Source: Opitutaceae bacterium
GTDB lineage: Bacteria > Verrucomicrobiota > Verrucomicrobiia > Opitutales > Opitutaceae
Length of the DNA stretch: 64,000 bases
NCBI GenBank assembly: GCA_028691845.1
Contig: JAQUYL010000001.1
Coordinates: forward strand, 219,673-283,672
Direction: 5' to 3'
The notes under the pieces were generated by a model. It was not told the origin of the DNA. It did not search any database and saw nothing but the letters and a program-made list of their open reading frames with translations. Made by a program: the position numbers and the translations under genes. Positions 37,502 to 47,751 of this stretch are shown piece after piece (position 1 is the stretch's first letter; each line of letters begins with the position of its first letter).

Positions 37502-38905
37502 TTACCATCCGCCGCCGAGCGCCTTGACGAGGAGCACGCTGGCGAGAAGCCGCTGCGTGCTGAGCTGGGTGGCGAGGCGTTCGTTTTGCAGCGCGGTGCG
37601 CTCGGCATCGACGACCTCGAGGTAGCTGACGAGGCCCGACTTGTAGCGGAGCGTGGAAAGGCCGGCAGCCTGCCGCGAGGCGGCGACGGCCCGGGAGATG
37701 ACGGCGTCCTGCTCGTCGAGATAGCGTCGGCTGCCCAGGGCGTTCTCGACCTCCTGGAAGGCGACGAGCACGCGCTGCCGGTAGTTGGCGACGGCCTCCT
37801 CGTAGACCGCCTGGGCGCGTTGGTAGTTGGCGCGGGTGCGACCGCCCTGGAAGAGGGGCAGCGACACTAGCGGTCCGAGCGTCCATTGGCGGCTGTCCCA
37901 CTGGAACAGCGAGTCGAGCTCGCTGCTGTTGTAGCCGGCCGAGCCGATGAGGCGGATCGAGGGGAAGAAGGCGGCCTTCGCGATGCCGATCTGCGCGTTG
38001 GCGGCGGCGAGCACACGCTCGGCGGCGGCGACGTCGGGTCGGCGCTCGAGCAGCTCCGAGGGCAGGCCGACCGGGATGGCGGGGGCCCCGCCGGCGTTGG
38101 CGGCGGCAGCGAGGGAGAAATTCTCCGGCAGCTGGCCGCAGAGCACGGCGAGGGCGCGGCGCAGCTGGTGGCGGCGCTGCTCCAGCGCGAGCGCGTCGTT
38201 CTCCGCGGCCGCCAGCTCCGTCTCGGCGCGGAGCACGTCGAGTTCGCCGCTGGCGCCGCCCTGGAAACGGGTGCGCACGAGCTGCAGCGCCTCGCGCCGG
38301 GTGGCCACGCTGCGGGTCACGAGGGCGTGTTCGGCCTCGAGGGAGCGGACCTGGAAATACGTCTGCGCGACGTCGGCCTGCACGCCGAGCAGCACGGTCT
38401 GATAGTTGGCGGAGCCGGCTTCGGCGAGGGACCGGGCGCTTTCGTTGGCGCGGCGCACACGGCCCCAAAGATCGACCTCGTAGCTCAGGTCGAGCGGAAG
38501 GGTGAACGAGCCGGTGGTGTAGGCGGCGTGCGACGAGGTCGGCGACACCGGGCGATGGCCGGAATAGCGGGTGCGGGAGGCGCTGGGATCGAGCGCCACC
38601 TGCGGGAAATAGTCGCCGCGGGCGACTCCGGCGAGTGCCCAGGCCTGGTCGCGGCGCGCTACCGCCGCCTGCAGGGTGGGGCTGGCCGTCGCGGCCTGTT
38701 GTTCGAGGGAGTCGAGGACGGGGTCTCCGAAAATCTTCCACCAGGTGTCCTTGGGCAGGGTGTCCTTGGGCGCGGCAACCTTCCACGGTCCGGGTTCGGC
38801 GAAGGCCTCCGGGGCCGGCACTGCCGGCTTCCGGTAATCGGGGCCGAGGGCGCAGCCGGCGAGCAGGAGCAGCGCCAGGGCGGCGGGAACAAGCGGGCGG
38901 TGCAT
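37502..38905 (-). CDS. RND efflux outer-membrane lipoprotein (NodT/OprM type)
   Basis: A 467-residue TolC-superfamily channel. Lipobox LLLLAGC is at residues 12-18, then GPDYRKPAVPAPEAF, the usual start of NodT-family factors. Two OEP repeats follow, with the conserved DLSYEVDLWGRVRRA and LPSELLERRPDVAAAERVL. YKSGLVSYLEVVDAERTAL closes the second repeat. It is the third gene of a permease-adaptor-channel operon, 4 bases after the adaptor stop. Confidence 0.95.
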   Translation of the reverse strand: MHRPLVPAALALLLLAGCALGPDYRKPAVPAPEAFAEPGPWKVAAPKDTLPKDTWWKIFGDPVLDSLEQQAATASPTLQAAVARRDQAWALAGVARGDYFPQVALDPSASRTRYSGHRPVSPTSSHAAYTTGSFTLPLDLSYEVDLWGRVRRANESARSLAEAGSANYQTVLLGVQADVAQTYFQVRSLEAEHALVTRSVATRREALQLVRTRFQGGASGELDVLRAETELAAAENDALALEQRRHQLRRALAVLCGQLPENFSLAAAANAGGAPAIPVGLPSELLERRPDVAAAERVLAAANAQIGIAKAAFFPSIRLIGSAGYNSSELDSLFQWDSRQWTLGPLVSLPLFQGGRTRANYQRAQAVYEEAVANYRQRVLVAFQEVENALGSRRYLDEQDAVISRAVAASRQAAGLSTLRYKSGLVSYLEVVDAERTALQNERLATQLSTQRLLASVLLVKALGGGW

Positions 38906-38909
38906 GGCG

Positions 38910-40049
38910 TCAGTTCTTTTTTCCCGGGGTGGGCAGGATCGGCTCGACGGTCAGGCCTTCCGTGAGAGCGTCATTGGGGTTGGCGACCACGCGCGTGCCG
39001 ACCGCCAGACCCGAGAGAATCTCGAACTGCGTGCCGAAATCGCGGCCGAGTTTCACCTTCAGGTAATGGATCTTGTTGTCGGCGGAGACGCTGACAACGA
39101 ACGTGCCGTCGCCCCGAATGACGGCGGCGTTGGAGGGCACCTGCAGCGGCGGCTCGCTGGCGGGCAGGCGGAAGCGGACCTGGCCGAACATGCCGGCGAG
39201 GAGCTCGCCCTTCTCGTTGGGCAGCTGGACTTCGGTGAGCAGGGTGCGGGAGGTGGCATCGAGAGCGCCCGCGACGCGCACCACTTTGCCCGTGAAGACG
39301 CGGCTGGGATATTCGTTCACCATCACCTCGGCGGTCTGGCCGGGCTGGACCGAGCGGACGTAGGTCTGCGGGACGTTGACGAAGACGCGCAGCGTGTCGG
39401 TCTGGGTGATGCGGAAGAGCTCGCGGCCGGCGGCACCGGAGGAGACGAGGGCGCCGATGTCGATGTTGCGGGCGGAGATGACGCCGTCGATGGGGGTGAC
39501 GATGGTCTGGTACTGGACGAGTTCGGTCAGCCGCGAGACGTTGGCCTCGGCGGCGTGGACGTCGGCTTCGCGGGCGGCGAGGGCGGCCTGCTTCTCGTCG
39601 ACCTCCTGCTGGGCCACGGCGTTCTGCCGGCCGAGATCCTGCCAGCGGGCCGCGCTGCTGCGGGCCAGGGCGAGATGGGCGCGGACCTGCTCGAGCGTGG
39701 CGCGGGCCTGGTTGAGCTCCTGCACGAGTTCCGGGCCCTCGATGACGGCGAGGGTCTGGCCGGCCTTGACGCGGTCGCCGAGGTCCGCAAGGAGGCGGGC
39801 GAGGTAGCCGTTGGTGCGGGCATAGAGCGGCACTTCCACGAGGGCCTGGAGGCTGGCGGGCAGCAGCAGCTCGTTGGTGTGGGCGGCCCGCTGGGCGAGG
39901 ACGACGTTGACCGCGGGATGCCGCATGGCGCGAGCCCGGGCGTTGAGTTCGGTGCGGGCCTGCAGCCGTGGACGCACGCCGAGGAAGTAGAACGCGGCGG
40001 CGAGGATGCCGATGGCCAGCACAAGAGAGGAACGGAAGCCGAGTTTCAT
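38910..40049 (-). CDS. RND efflux periplasmic adaptor (membrane fusion protein)
   Basis: Start at 40049 gives 379 residues. There is one N-terminal hydrophobic anchor (about 6-25), then lipoyl half-motifs around YLARLLADLGDRVKAGQTLA. A helical hairpin (about 95-160) and a second lipoyl half IVTPIDGVISARNIDIGALV follow. The beta-barrel portion is QTYVRSVQPGQTAEVMVNEY. It links the pump in the inner membrane to the outer channel. The gap to the pump gene is about 50 bases. Confidence 0.94.
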   Translation of the reverse strand: MKLGFRSSLVLAIGILAAAFYFLGVRPRLQARTELNARARAMRHPAVNVVLAQRAAHTNELLLPASLQALVEVPLYARTNGYLARLLADLGDRVKAGQTLAVIEGPELVQELNQARATLEQVRAHLALARSSAARWQDLGRQNAVAQQEVDEKQAALAAREADVHAAEANVSRLTELVQYQTIVTPIDGVISARNIDIGALVSSGAAGRELFRITQTDTLRVFVNVPQTYVRSVQPGQTAEVMVNEYPSRVFTGKVVRVAGALDATSRTLLTEVQLPNEKGELLAGMFGQVRFRLPASEPPLQVPSNAAVIRGDGTFVVSVSADNKIHYLKVKLGRDFGTQFEILSGLAVGTRVVANPNDALTEGLTVEPILPTPGKKN

Positions 40050-40097
40050 GGGTGGATATCGAAAATATTGAGCGAGGGGAGGGAGCAAAGGCGCCCT

Positions 40098-43000
40098 TTA
40101 CTGGGTGAGGTGTGCCTGCTCCATTTCCTCCTGGATGATTTCCTCCGGGCGATGCGCGGCCTTTTTGCGCAGGGTGGCGTAGACCACCGGAACGAGGAAA
40201 AGGGTGGCCACGGTGGCGAAGAGCAGGCCGCCGATCACGGCGCGGCCGAGCGGCGAGTTTTGTTCGCCGCCCTCGCCGAGGCCGAGCGACATGGGCAGCA
40301 TGCCGACGATCATGGCGAGCGCCGTCATCAGCACCGGGCGCAGGCGGGTGTGGCCGGCGGCGAGCGCGGCGGCACGGGCGTCCTTGCCTTCCTTGCGCTG
40401 GTCGTTGGCGAAGGCGACCAGCAGGACCGAGTTGGCGGTGGCCACGCCGACGCTCATGATCGCCCCCATCAAGGCGGGCACGCTCAGCGTCGTGCGGGTG
40501 AGGAAGAGCATCCAGACGATGCCGCTCAGGGCGCCGGAGAGCGTCAGGATGATGATGAACGGATCGAGCCAGGACTGGAAGTTCACCACCATCAGCAGAT
40601 AGACGAGGATGATCGCGAAGAGCACGCCGACGGCGAGGCCGATGAACGACGAGTTCATGCTTTCCACTTGACCGCGGAGGGTGATGAAACTGCCGCGGGG
40701 GAGCTTGGTCCGGTATTCGTTGACCAGCCGGCTCACTTCGTCGGCCACGCCACCGAGATCGCGGCCGTCCACATTGGCGTAGATGTCGTAGACCGGCTGC
40801 ACGTTGTAATGGCTAATCAGCGATTGCATGGTGGTGCGCTCAACGTTGGCAACGTTGCCCAGGAGCTGGGGCGCCCGGCCGGTCGCGGCGGGTGAGACGG
40901 GGGTGGCCTGCAGGGCCTCGATCGAGTCGAGCCTGAACTGCGGCGTCTGGGTGGCGACCAGGTATTGCACGCCGGTCTGGGGGCTGAGCCAGAAATTGGG
41001 CGCGGCCTGGCCGGAGCCGCCGAGCGTGATGAGCAGATTGCTGGCAACGTCGCGCTGGGTCAGGCCGAGTTGCTGCGCCCGGTTCCGGTCCACCGTCACT
41101 TTGAGCGCCGGAGCGCTGACGACCTGATGCAGATGGACGTCGACCGCCCCGCGGATGCGGGTCATCTTGGCCTCGAGTTCGCGGGCGATCGCATAATTGC
41201 CTTTCGTGTCGCGCCCGGCGATCTGCACGTCGATCGGGGCAGGCAGGCCGAAATTGAGGATCTGCCCGACGATGTCGGAGGGCTGGGTGTAGAACTGGTA
41301 GTCGGGGAACTCGTGGTTGAGGCGGGTGCGCAGGGTGCGGACATAGTCCCAGGTGGGGCCGTGCCGTTTGGGCCGGAGGGAGACCAGGATTTCCCCGTCG
41401 GCGGGACCGATCGAGCCAGAGGTGCTGAACGCCAGGTTCGACATGCCGCTGGGCAACCCGATGTTGTCGAGAATCGTGACCAGTTCGTCCGGGGGGATGA
41501 CCTCGCGGATGACATTCTCCACCTGGGTGAAGACGCGCTCGGTTTCCTCGAGGCGGGTGCCGTTGGGGGCGCGGACGTGGAGGCGGAACTGACCGGCGTC
41601 GACCAGGGGGAAGAAGTCGCGGCCGAGGAAAGGCACGAGGCCGGCGGTGAGGAGAACAAAGCCGGCGGCGCCGAGCGCAATGGTCTTGCGGTGATCGAGG
41701 CACCATTCGAGCCGGCGGACGTACGCCGAGCGCAGGCGCTCAAACAGACTGTTGAAACGGGTGTGAATCCGCTCGAACCAGCCGGCGGCCGCGGTGCCGG
41801 AGTTGTCGGCGTGGCGGAGGGGCTGGTCCTTCAGCAGGTAATGCACGAAGGTCGGCACGACCGTGCGGGAGAGAACGTAAGAGGCGAGCATGGCGAAGAT
41901 CACCGCCATCGCCAGCGGGCTGAAGAGGAATCGGGCGGTGCCTTCGAGGAAAAAGATCGGCACGAACACGATGCAGATGCAGAGCGTGGAAACGAAGGCC
42001 GGCATGGCGATCTGCTGGGCGCCGTCGAGGATCGCCTGGATGAGCGGCTTTTTCAGGCCGAGGTTGCGCTCGATGTTTTCAATGGTGACCGTGGCATCGT
42101 CCACCAGGATGCCCACTGCCAGCGAGAGCCCGCCGAGGGTCATCGCGTTGATCGTCTGGCCGAAGGCGGCGAGGCAGATGATGGAACAGCAGAACGAGAG
42201 GGGGATCGAGAGCGCGACGACGAGCGTGTTGCGCCACGTGCCTAGGAAAAGCAGGATCATGATCGCGGTCAGGGTCGCGGCGAGCACCGCCTCGTGCACC
42301 ACGGCGTTGAGTGCCGCCCGCACGAAGACCGACTGGTCGAACTGCGGGTGGACTTCCAGTTCCGGCGGCAGCGTGGACTGGATGCGGGGCAAGGCCGCGC
42401 GGACGCGCTCGATGACGTCGATGGTCGAGGCCGAGCCGTTTTTGAGCACGGAGACCAAGGCGCCGCGGATGCCGTTTTGCCGGACAATGTTGGTCTGCGG
42501 TGAAAAACCGTCGCGCACCTGCGCGACGTCGCGCACATAGATCGTGGCGCCGTTGACCTGCCTGATGGGGAGATTGCCCAAATCCTCCAGGATGTCTGGG
42601 CTGCTGTTGACGAGCACGCCGTATTCCCGGTCCCCAATCTTGGCCGAGCCGGCGGGCAAGGTCAGGTTCTGGACGTTGATGGCGGTGCTGACATCGATCG
42701 GGGTAAGCCCCTTTGCCTGCAGCGCCGCCGGGTCGAGGTCGACTTGGATCTGGCGCACCTTGCCGCCGGCGGGCAGGGGGACGGAGGCGCCGCGAACGGT
42801 CGCCAGTTGCACGCGGAAGAAATTCAGGCCGATATCGTACAGGGGATTGTTCCGGCAGGGTCTTGCTGCTGAGTCCGAGTTGAATGATCGGCACGCTGGA
42901 AGCGGTGTAGCGGGTGATGAGCGGCGTAGTCATGCCGGGCGGCATTCGGCCCACCAACAACTGGCTGCTGGCCGCGATCTGGGCGACGGCCCCGTCCACA

Positions 43001-43302
43001 CTGGCGCCGGGCTGGAGGTACACCTTGATCATGCCCGCACCGGTGAAACACTGGGATTCCAAGTGCTCGATATCCTTGACCATGGTGGTGATCGAGCGCT
43101 CGCTGAGGGCGATGACCCGTTTTTCCATCTCCAACGGGGTGAGGCCGTTGTAGGTCCAGAGCACCGTCACCACCGGAATGTCGATGGAGGGGAAGATATC
43201 CTTCGCCATCCGGCGAGCCGTGACCGCGCCCAAGATTAGGATGAGCAGGGCCATCACGGTGAAAGTGTAGGGGCGACGCAGAGCTAGTCGGACAATCCAC
43301 AT
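40098..43302 (-). pseudogene. RND efflux permease with a one-base frameshift
   Basis: Reading from 43302, MWIVRLALRRPYTFTVMALL begins a normal AcrB/MdtBC-like pump. The frame holds through LGLSSKTLPEQ. At the G4 run at 42842-42845 (CCCC on the coding strand) one extra base shifts the frame. The other frame resumes with LYDIGLNFFRVQLATV and continues uninterrupted to the stop at 40098. The two halves join at the same homology position, so the gene is otherwise complete at about 1067 residues. Pump motifs include GILVDDATVTIENIERNLG and the C-terminal GEGGEQNSPLGRAVIGGLL. Either this is a real recent inactivation or phase-variable tract, or a sequencing error. The adaptor and channel genes downstream are intact. 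Confidence 0.88.
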
Positions 43303-43828
43303 AGTAGTATTAGAAATGGACGTGTAGCGGGAAAACGGGTTGGGCGTCCAATGTATTTTCGAACTCGTGTGGCCACGCCGGGGACGGCAGCGCCGCGGAT
43401 CCTTCCTTGCGGGAAGACAGTGCGGAAGCCGGCCAACGAGCTGGGCGAGACGAACCGCCAGGGAGGAAAGTTCGGGCGGGGATGCTCCGCCCGGCATTGT
43501 CGCGAAGTCCATGGAGGAGGCGTTTTCCGCAAAATAGCTCTCACAACTTATATACTTGTCAGACTGCTTAATTTTCACCAACAATTTTGAGTATCAACAG
43601 CTTTCTTCCCCGATCTGCAGCCACCAATGGAACCTGGCAGTATGCTCCCGACGCTTCCGAACCTGATTCTGCGCTCACGAAGCCAGGGCATCGCGACAGC
43701 CATGAGTCATCCGCAGTCTGTCGATTCGAGTGTGCCTGCCAATGAGATGCAGCGCTTGAGATTGAGCCGGTGAGGGATGCCTCATCACCCCGGGGCGAAG
43801 ACTTCCGAATATCATTTCTACTCAAATC
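43303..43828. other. Divergent intergenic region, efflux operon versus binding-protein array
   Basis: About 525 bases between the start of the RND operon (-) and the first array gene (+). It must hold both promoters. A short AT-rich patch at 43540-43600 is the most likely site. No ORF here has family-like content and I see no strong repeat. Confidence 0.4.
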
Positions 43829-45019
43829 ATGAATGCACGAATCGCGTCCCTACTCCTCGCGTTTGGCGCGCTGACGCTCGCCGACGTGTGCGCCCAATCG
43901 GTGGATCCCCTTGCACTCCAGCGGGCCCGCGCCATCCAGTTGAAGCAACGCGGTGAAAAGATCTTCTATACCAAGAAATTCGATCTGAGCGGCCTGCCGG
44001 AATACAAACCGTCAGCCCAGATGACCGGTACGATTCGGCAGTGGGGTTCAAACTACCTCGCCGATAGCAAACTGGCGAAATACTTCGAGGACGGCTTCCG
44101 CCATTACCATCCCGGTGTGAAGTTCGAGACCAATCTTTTGAGCACGTTCGTGGGGATGGGCGCGCTCTACATGGACCGTGCCGACATCGCAGCGATGGGG
44201 CGCCGGCCTACTTGGGACGAGTATCAGGCCTACCAGCGCGTGTTCAACGCGCTGCCCGTCGAGATCGCCATGGCCAGCGGTTCATTCAACGTGCCCGGCT
44301 GGACCTTCGCCCTCGTGGTGATGGTCCACAAGGACAACCCGATCAGCCAGATGACATTCGAGCAGGTTGATGGTATCTTCGGAGCCGAGCGCGACGGCGG
44401 GTGGAATGGCAACATGTGGGATCCCACGAAGGCACGCGGGCCGGAGAAAAACATTCGTACCTGGGGCCAGCTTGGCCTCACGGGCGAATGGGCGGGGCAT
44501 GGGATCAACGTCTACGGTTTCAACCTGAACTACCATTTCCCGCGCGATTTTGCCGAAAATATTTTCAGTGGCGGCTACAAATGGAACGAGAAGATGCACG
44601 AATACAGCAACAAGGCCCGGCCTGACGGCAAGGGGCTGATTGGAGCCGGCGATCAGATGGTCGAGGCGCTCGGGCGCGATCGCTATGGCATTACCTACGG
44701 GAGTGCGGCCTTCCTGACTCCGTCCGTGAAACTGCTCGCGCTCGCCCGGACTGCGGCCGGTCCGTACGTCACCCCAACGCTCGAAACCGTGCAGGACAAG
44801 TCCTATCCGCTCTCGCGCGAGGTCTACTATCTAGCCAACCGTGCGGTCGGACAGAAGATCGAGCCATTGTTCCGCGAATACCTGCGCTACGTCGTCAGCC
44901 GCCAAGGGCAGACAGAGGTCATGCGCGACGGCAAATATCTTCCACTCACGGCTGAGCTCGCCCGCCAGCAACTGGAGGAACTCGAAAAGATCGGCGAAGC
45001 CAGCCGGTCGCTCGAGTAA
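43829..45019 (+). CDS. PstS-like periplasmic binding protein, array copy 1
   Basis: A 396-residue secreted protein. The signal peptide is residues 1-22 (ending VCAQS). A charged helix-like stretch (25-50) leads to the family signature DLSGLPEYKP at 52-61. The binding-protein fold shows VMVHKDNP (164-171), DGIFGAERDGGW (181-192) and RTWGQLGLTGEWA (210-222). It ends with EYLRYVVSRQGQTEVMRDG and YLPLTAELARQQLEEL. The KDNPL, LDGIFG and TWGQL blocks correspond to the PstS order xDNPxxxLTxxQLxxIF then NW. No SGT phosphate loop follows; the position reads NLNYHFPRDF. The length has a tail of 10 residues beyond the usual KLE end. Copy 2 starts 20 bases later. Confidence 0.85.
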   Translation: MNARIASLLLAFGALTLADVCAQSVDPLALQRARAIQLKQRGEKIFYTKKFDLSGLPEYKPSAQMTGTIRQWGSNYLADSKLAKYFEDGFRHYHPGVKFETNLLSTFVGMGALYMDRADIAAMGRRPTWDEYQAYQRVFNALPVEIAMASGSFNVPGWTFALVVMVHKDNPISQMTFEQVDGIFGAERDGGWNGNMWDPTKARGPEKNIRTWGQLGLTGEWAGHGINVYGFNLNYHFPRDFAENIFSGGYKWNEKMHEYSNKARPDGKGLIGAGDQMVEALGRDRYGITYGSAAFLTPSVKLLALARTAAGPYVTPTLETVQDKSYPLSREVYYLANRAVGQKIEPLFREYLRYVVSRQGQTEVMRDGKYLPLTAELARQQLEELEKIGEASRSLE

Positions 45020-45039
45020 CCCGCCCTTCCTTGTTTTTC

Positions 45040-46266
45040 ATGACCATGCAAACCCTGAAGCAAAATATCCTCCTCCGCCCCCATCGGGGCGCGTTCAGCC
45101 ATCGTGCGCAGTCAGCGCGCCGCGGCTTGGCCGTGCTGCTGGCCTTCACTGCGGCAGGTGCTCTACACGCACAGGCCGACAAAGTGGCCGATGGCCTGCT
45201 GATGCAAAAGGCACGGGCGGAGACCATGGGAGACCGTGCCCGGCAGGTTTACTACTCCAAGCAATGGGACTTGAGTGGTCTGCCCGCCTACACGCCGAAA
45301 CAGAAAGTTGCCGGGTTGATCCGGCTGTGGGGCAGCAACTATGTGGTCGACGGGTTCCTGGGCGAGTACTGGGAGGAGGGTTTCCGCAGGTTTCATCCCG
45401 GGGCGAAGTTCGAGTATCGCATGAAGACGACCATCGCGGCCGTGCCTTCGCTCGTTTATAGCATGGGCGATGTCGGGATGGGCCGAAAGATCACTTTCGC
45501 GGAACTATTGATGTTCCAGCGCTACAAGGACTACGATCCGATCGAGATCGTCATCGCGACCGGTGCGTATGACGTGCCGGGCTGGTCTCCGGGCTACGGC
45601 ATCGTTGTGCACAAAGACAACCCGATCACCGGTCTGACGATGCAGCAACTGGATGGCATTTTCGGTTCGGAACGGCTGGGCGGCTGGGAGGGCACCAGCT
45701 GGCATCCCGAATACGCCCGAGGCCCGGAGCAGAATATACGCAAATGGGGCCAGCTTGGGCTTACGGGGGAGTGGACGGACAAACGCATCACCCCTTATGG
45801 CCTGAATCTGCGTTATCACCAGGCGGCGGTTTTGTCGGATCGCCTGCTCAAGGCTAGCGACAAATGGGCTCCGCGCCTGCGCATCTACGCCAACTTTGTC
45901 GGCGCCGACGGCAAGCTGGGCCGAACGCTTAACGATGACCTCCTCAAGGACCGCTCCGGCATCGCCTATATCGCCGCTCCGACCAAGGGATTGCCGCCCG
46001 GGCTGAAGATTCTCCCCATCGCCGCAAAGGCGGGCGATCCTTACGTGGGATACACGCTGGAGACCGTCCGTAACCGGACGTACCCCCTGTACGACGAGCT
46101 CTACGCCTATGCCGACCAGGCCCCGGGGCAGCCGTTGGATTCCAAAGTGAAGGAATACCTGCGTTATATAGTGAGTCGCGAAGGGCAGACCGAGGTCATG
46201 CGCGACGGCAAGTACCTGCCGCTTACCGCCGATGTTGCGCGCGAGCAGCTCAAAAAACTCGAATGA
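45040..46266 (+). CDS. PstS-like periplasmic binding protein, array copy 2
   Basis: I take ATG 45040 (408 residues; ATG 45046 is as good). A long basic N-region precedes a hydrophobic signal core (RGLAVLLAFTAAGALHAQA). A helix-like stretch with MQKARAETMGDRARQVYYS and the signature WDLSGLPAYTPKQKVAG follow. Core motifs are VHKDNPITGLTMQQLDGIFG, GSERLGGWEG and KWGQLGLTGEWTD. The end is EYLRYIVSREGQ with YLPLTADVAREQLKKLE. Closest by eye to copy 1, sharing the pre-domain helix. The canonical phosphate-loop SGT is absent (LNLRYHQAAVLSDRLL). A GC-rich hairpin lies just after the stop. Confidence 0.85.
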   Translation: MTMQTLKQNILLRPHRGAFSHRAQSARRGLAVLLAFTAAGALHAQADKVADGLLMQKARAETMGDRARQVYYSKQWDLSGLPAYTPKQKVAGLIRLWGSNYVVDGFLGEYWEEGFRRFHPGAKFEYRMKTTIAAVPSLVYSMGDVGMGRKITFAELLMFQRYKDYDPIEIVIATGAYDVPGWSPGYGIVVHKDNPITGLTMQQLDGIFGSERLGGWEGTSWHPEYARGPEQNIRKWGQLGLTGEWTDKRITPYGLNLRYHQAAVLSDRLLKASDKWAPRLRIYANFVGADGKLGRTLNDDLLKDRSGIAYIAAPTKGLPPGLKILPIAAKAGDPYVGYTLETVRNRTYPLYDELYAYADQAPGQPLDSKVKEYLRYIVSREGQTEVMRDGKYLPLTADVAREQLKKLE

Positions 46267-46292
46267 TTATCTAACCGCATACGTGCCAACTG

Positions 46293-46318
46293 CCGGGGCG
46301 GTGTCGCAACCGCCCCGG
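46293..46318 (+). terminator. GC-rich hairpin after array copy 2
   Basis: A perfect 10-base stem CCGGGGCGGT/ACCGCCCCGG with a 6-base loop lies 27 bases after the stop. There is no T-run, so it is a weak terminator, a processing site or an mRNA-stabilising hairpin. Confidence 0.5.
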
Positions 46319-46377
46319 ACCCAGCCCGGATCGAATCCGCCACCCCTCAACTCCGCGAATCCTCCCCTTTCCCCCAT

Positions 46378-47607
46378 ATGAAAATCAAATCATGTCTCAT
46401 CCCCGCTGTCGTTCTGGCCTCCGTGGCATGCACGAATCAGGCTTGTCGCCGGCAGTCCGAGGCGGCGCCCTTGAGGCCCGCCGAGTTCGTGCAGCAGTTG
46501 ACCGCCATCCCGGCGGAGTCAAAAGGGCCACTGACGCCCGGCACCGCGGTTGAACGGGCGGTGCGCAATGCCAAGAAGGGACCGGCTTATACCAGGAAGT
46601 TCGATCTGAGCGGCCTGCCCAAGTACGCCCCAGAGCAGCAGGTCACGGGCACCATCCGGCTGTGGGGCAACAACTACATCGGCGATTCCGGGCTGTCCAA
46701 CCGGTGGCGGGACGACTTTCTCAAATACCACCCCGGGGCCAAACTCGAGATGGTTCTGCCCACGGCCGCAATTGCGATTCCCGCGCTTTATTTCGGGCTG
46801 GCGGATATTGGCATGACCCATGAGCCCCATTTCTACGACTTCCTGGCTCATCTGCGGATTCTCGGATACGAGCCGACCGGATTTTCGGCGGTGACCGGCT
46901 CTCTGGATGAGGGCGGATGGATGAACACGATGGTGATGGCTGTGCACAAGGACAATCCGCTCACCAGGATCACCATGAAGCAACTTGACGGAGTGTTCGG
47001 CTCCGCCCGCGCCGGGGGCTGGGTGGGCGCCACTTGGCATCTGGAATTCGCCCGTGGTTCGGACCAGGACATCCGCCGGTGGGGCCATCTCGGTCTCACG
47101 GGCCGGTGGGTGGATCAGCCGATCAACACCTACGGCTACAGCATCCGGTATGCGACGGCCCTGGAGTTTTCGAGCCGGGTGCTGAAATCGAGCGACAAAT
47201 GGAACGAAAACAAACTCGCCTTTGGCAATGCCAAGAGACCTGACGGCACGACGTATCTCCAGGCGGATCAAATTCTCGATCACCTGAGGAAGGATCCCCT
47301 GGGCATCGCCTATGTCCGGTATTCCCGCAATTTCCCTTCCGATGTGAAGGCTCTCGCTCTGGCCAAGGATGAGAAGGGGCCGTTTGTGCACGCGTCACTC
47401 GAGAGTGTGCAGGACCGGAGCTATCCCCTCTGGGGTGAGATGCAATTCTGGGTGAGCATAAAACCCGGAACCAAGATCGACCCGAAGGTGAAGGAATTTC
47501 TCCGCTACATCCTGAGCCAGGAGGGCCAGTCGCTGGTGCAGGAGGACGGCAAATACCTGCCGCTGACAGCCGAAGTTGTCCGCGAGCAGCTTCAGAAGCT
47601 CGAATAA
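46378..47607 (+). CDS. PstS-like binding lipoprotein, array copy 3
   Basis: 409 residues. The N-terminus MKIKSCLIPAVVLASVAC is a lipoprotein signal with Cys18 as probable lipidation site; a second candidate Cys follows at 23. A spacer with PAEFVQQL and AVERAVRNAKKG precedes KFDLSGLPKYAPEQQVTG. Core motifs: VHKDNPLTRITMKQLDGVFG, SARAGGWVG and RRWGHLGLTGRWVDQ, where GEW is changed to GRW. The end is EFLRYILSQEGQ with YLPLTAEVVREQLQKLE. The decayed gene at 15 kb resembles this copy most, for example in SSDKWNE and the GNxxxPDGT block. No SGT loop. Confidence 0.85.
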   Translation: MKIKSCLIPAVVLASVACTNQACRRQSEAAPLRPAEFVQQLTAIPAESKGPLTPGTAVERAVRNAKKGPAYTRKFDLSGLPKYAPEQQVTGTIRLWGNNYIGDSGLSNRWRDDFLKYHPGAKLEMVLPTAAIAIPALYFGLADIGMTHEPHFYDFLAHLRILGYEPTGFSAVTGSLDEGGWMNTMVMAVHKDNPLTRITMKQLDGVFGSARAGGWVGATWHLEFARGSDQDIRRWGHLGLTGRWVDQPINTYGYSIRYATALEFSSRVLKSSDKWNENKLAFGNAKRPDGTTYLQADQILDHLRKDPLGIAYVRYSRNFPSDVKALALAKDEKGPFVHASLESVQDRSYPLWGEMQFWVSIKPGTKIDPKVKEFLRYILSQEGQSLVQEDGKYLPLTAEVVREQLQKLE

Positions 47608-47628
47608 GCACCCGGCATCCCCATTCCC

Positions 47629-47660
47629 AGACGCCGCGGCCCTCACGGGTCGTGGCGTCT
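47629..47660 (+). terminator. Hairpin after array copy 3
   Basis: AGACGCC/GGCGTCT with an inner GCGGCCC-GGGTCGT pairing, followed by GTGTTTAA. It lies 22 bases past the stop. The T-run is short, so termination may be partial. Confidence 0.55.
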
Positions 47661-47751
47661 GTGTTTAATCCTCACGGACAGGGGGCAAACCAAATCTTGC
47701 CTGTTGGTCGCGGCCCCCATACCTCTCCATCCTTCCCCTTTTGTTAATGCT

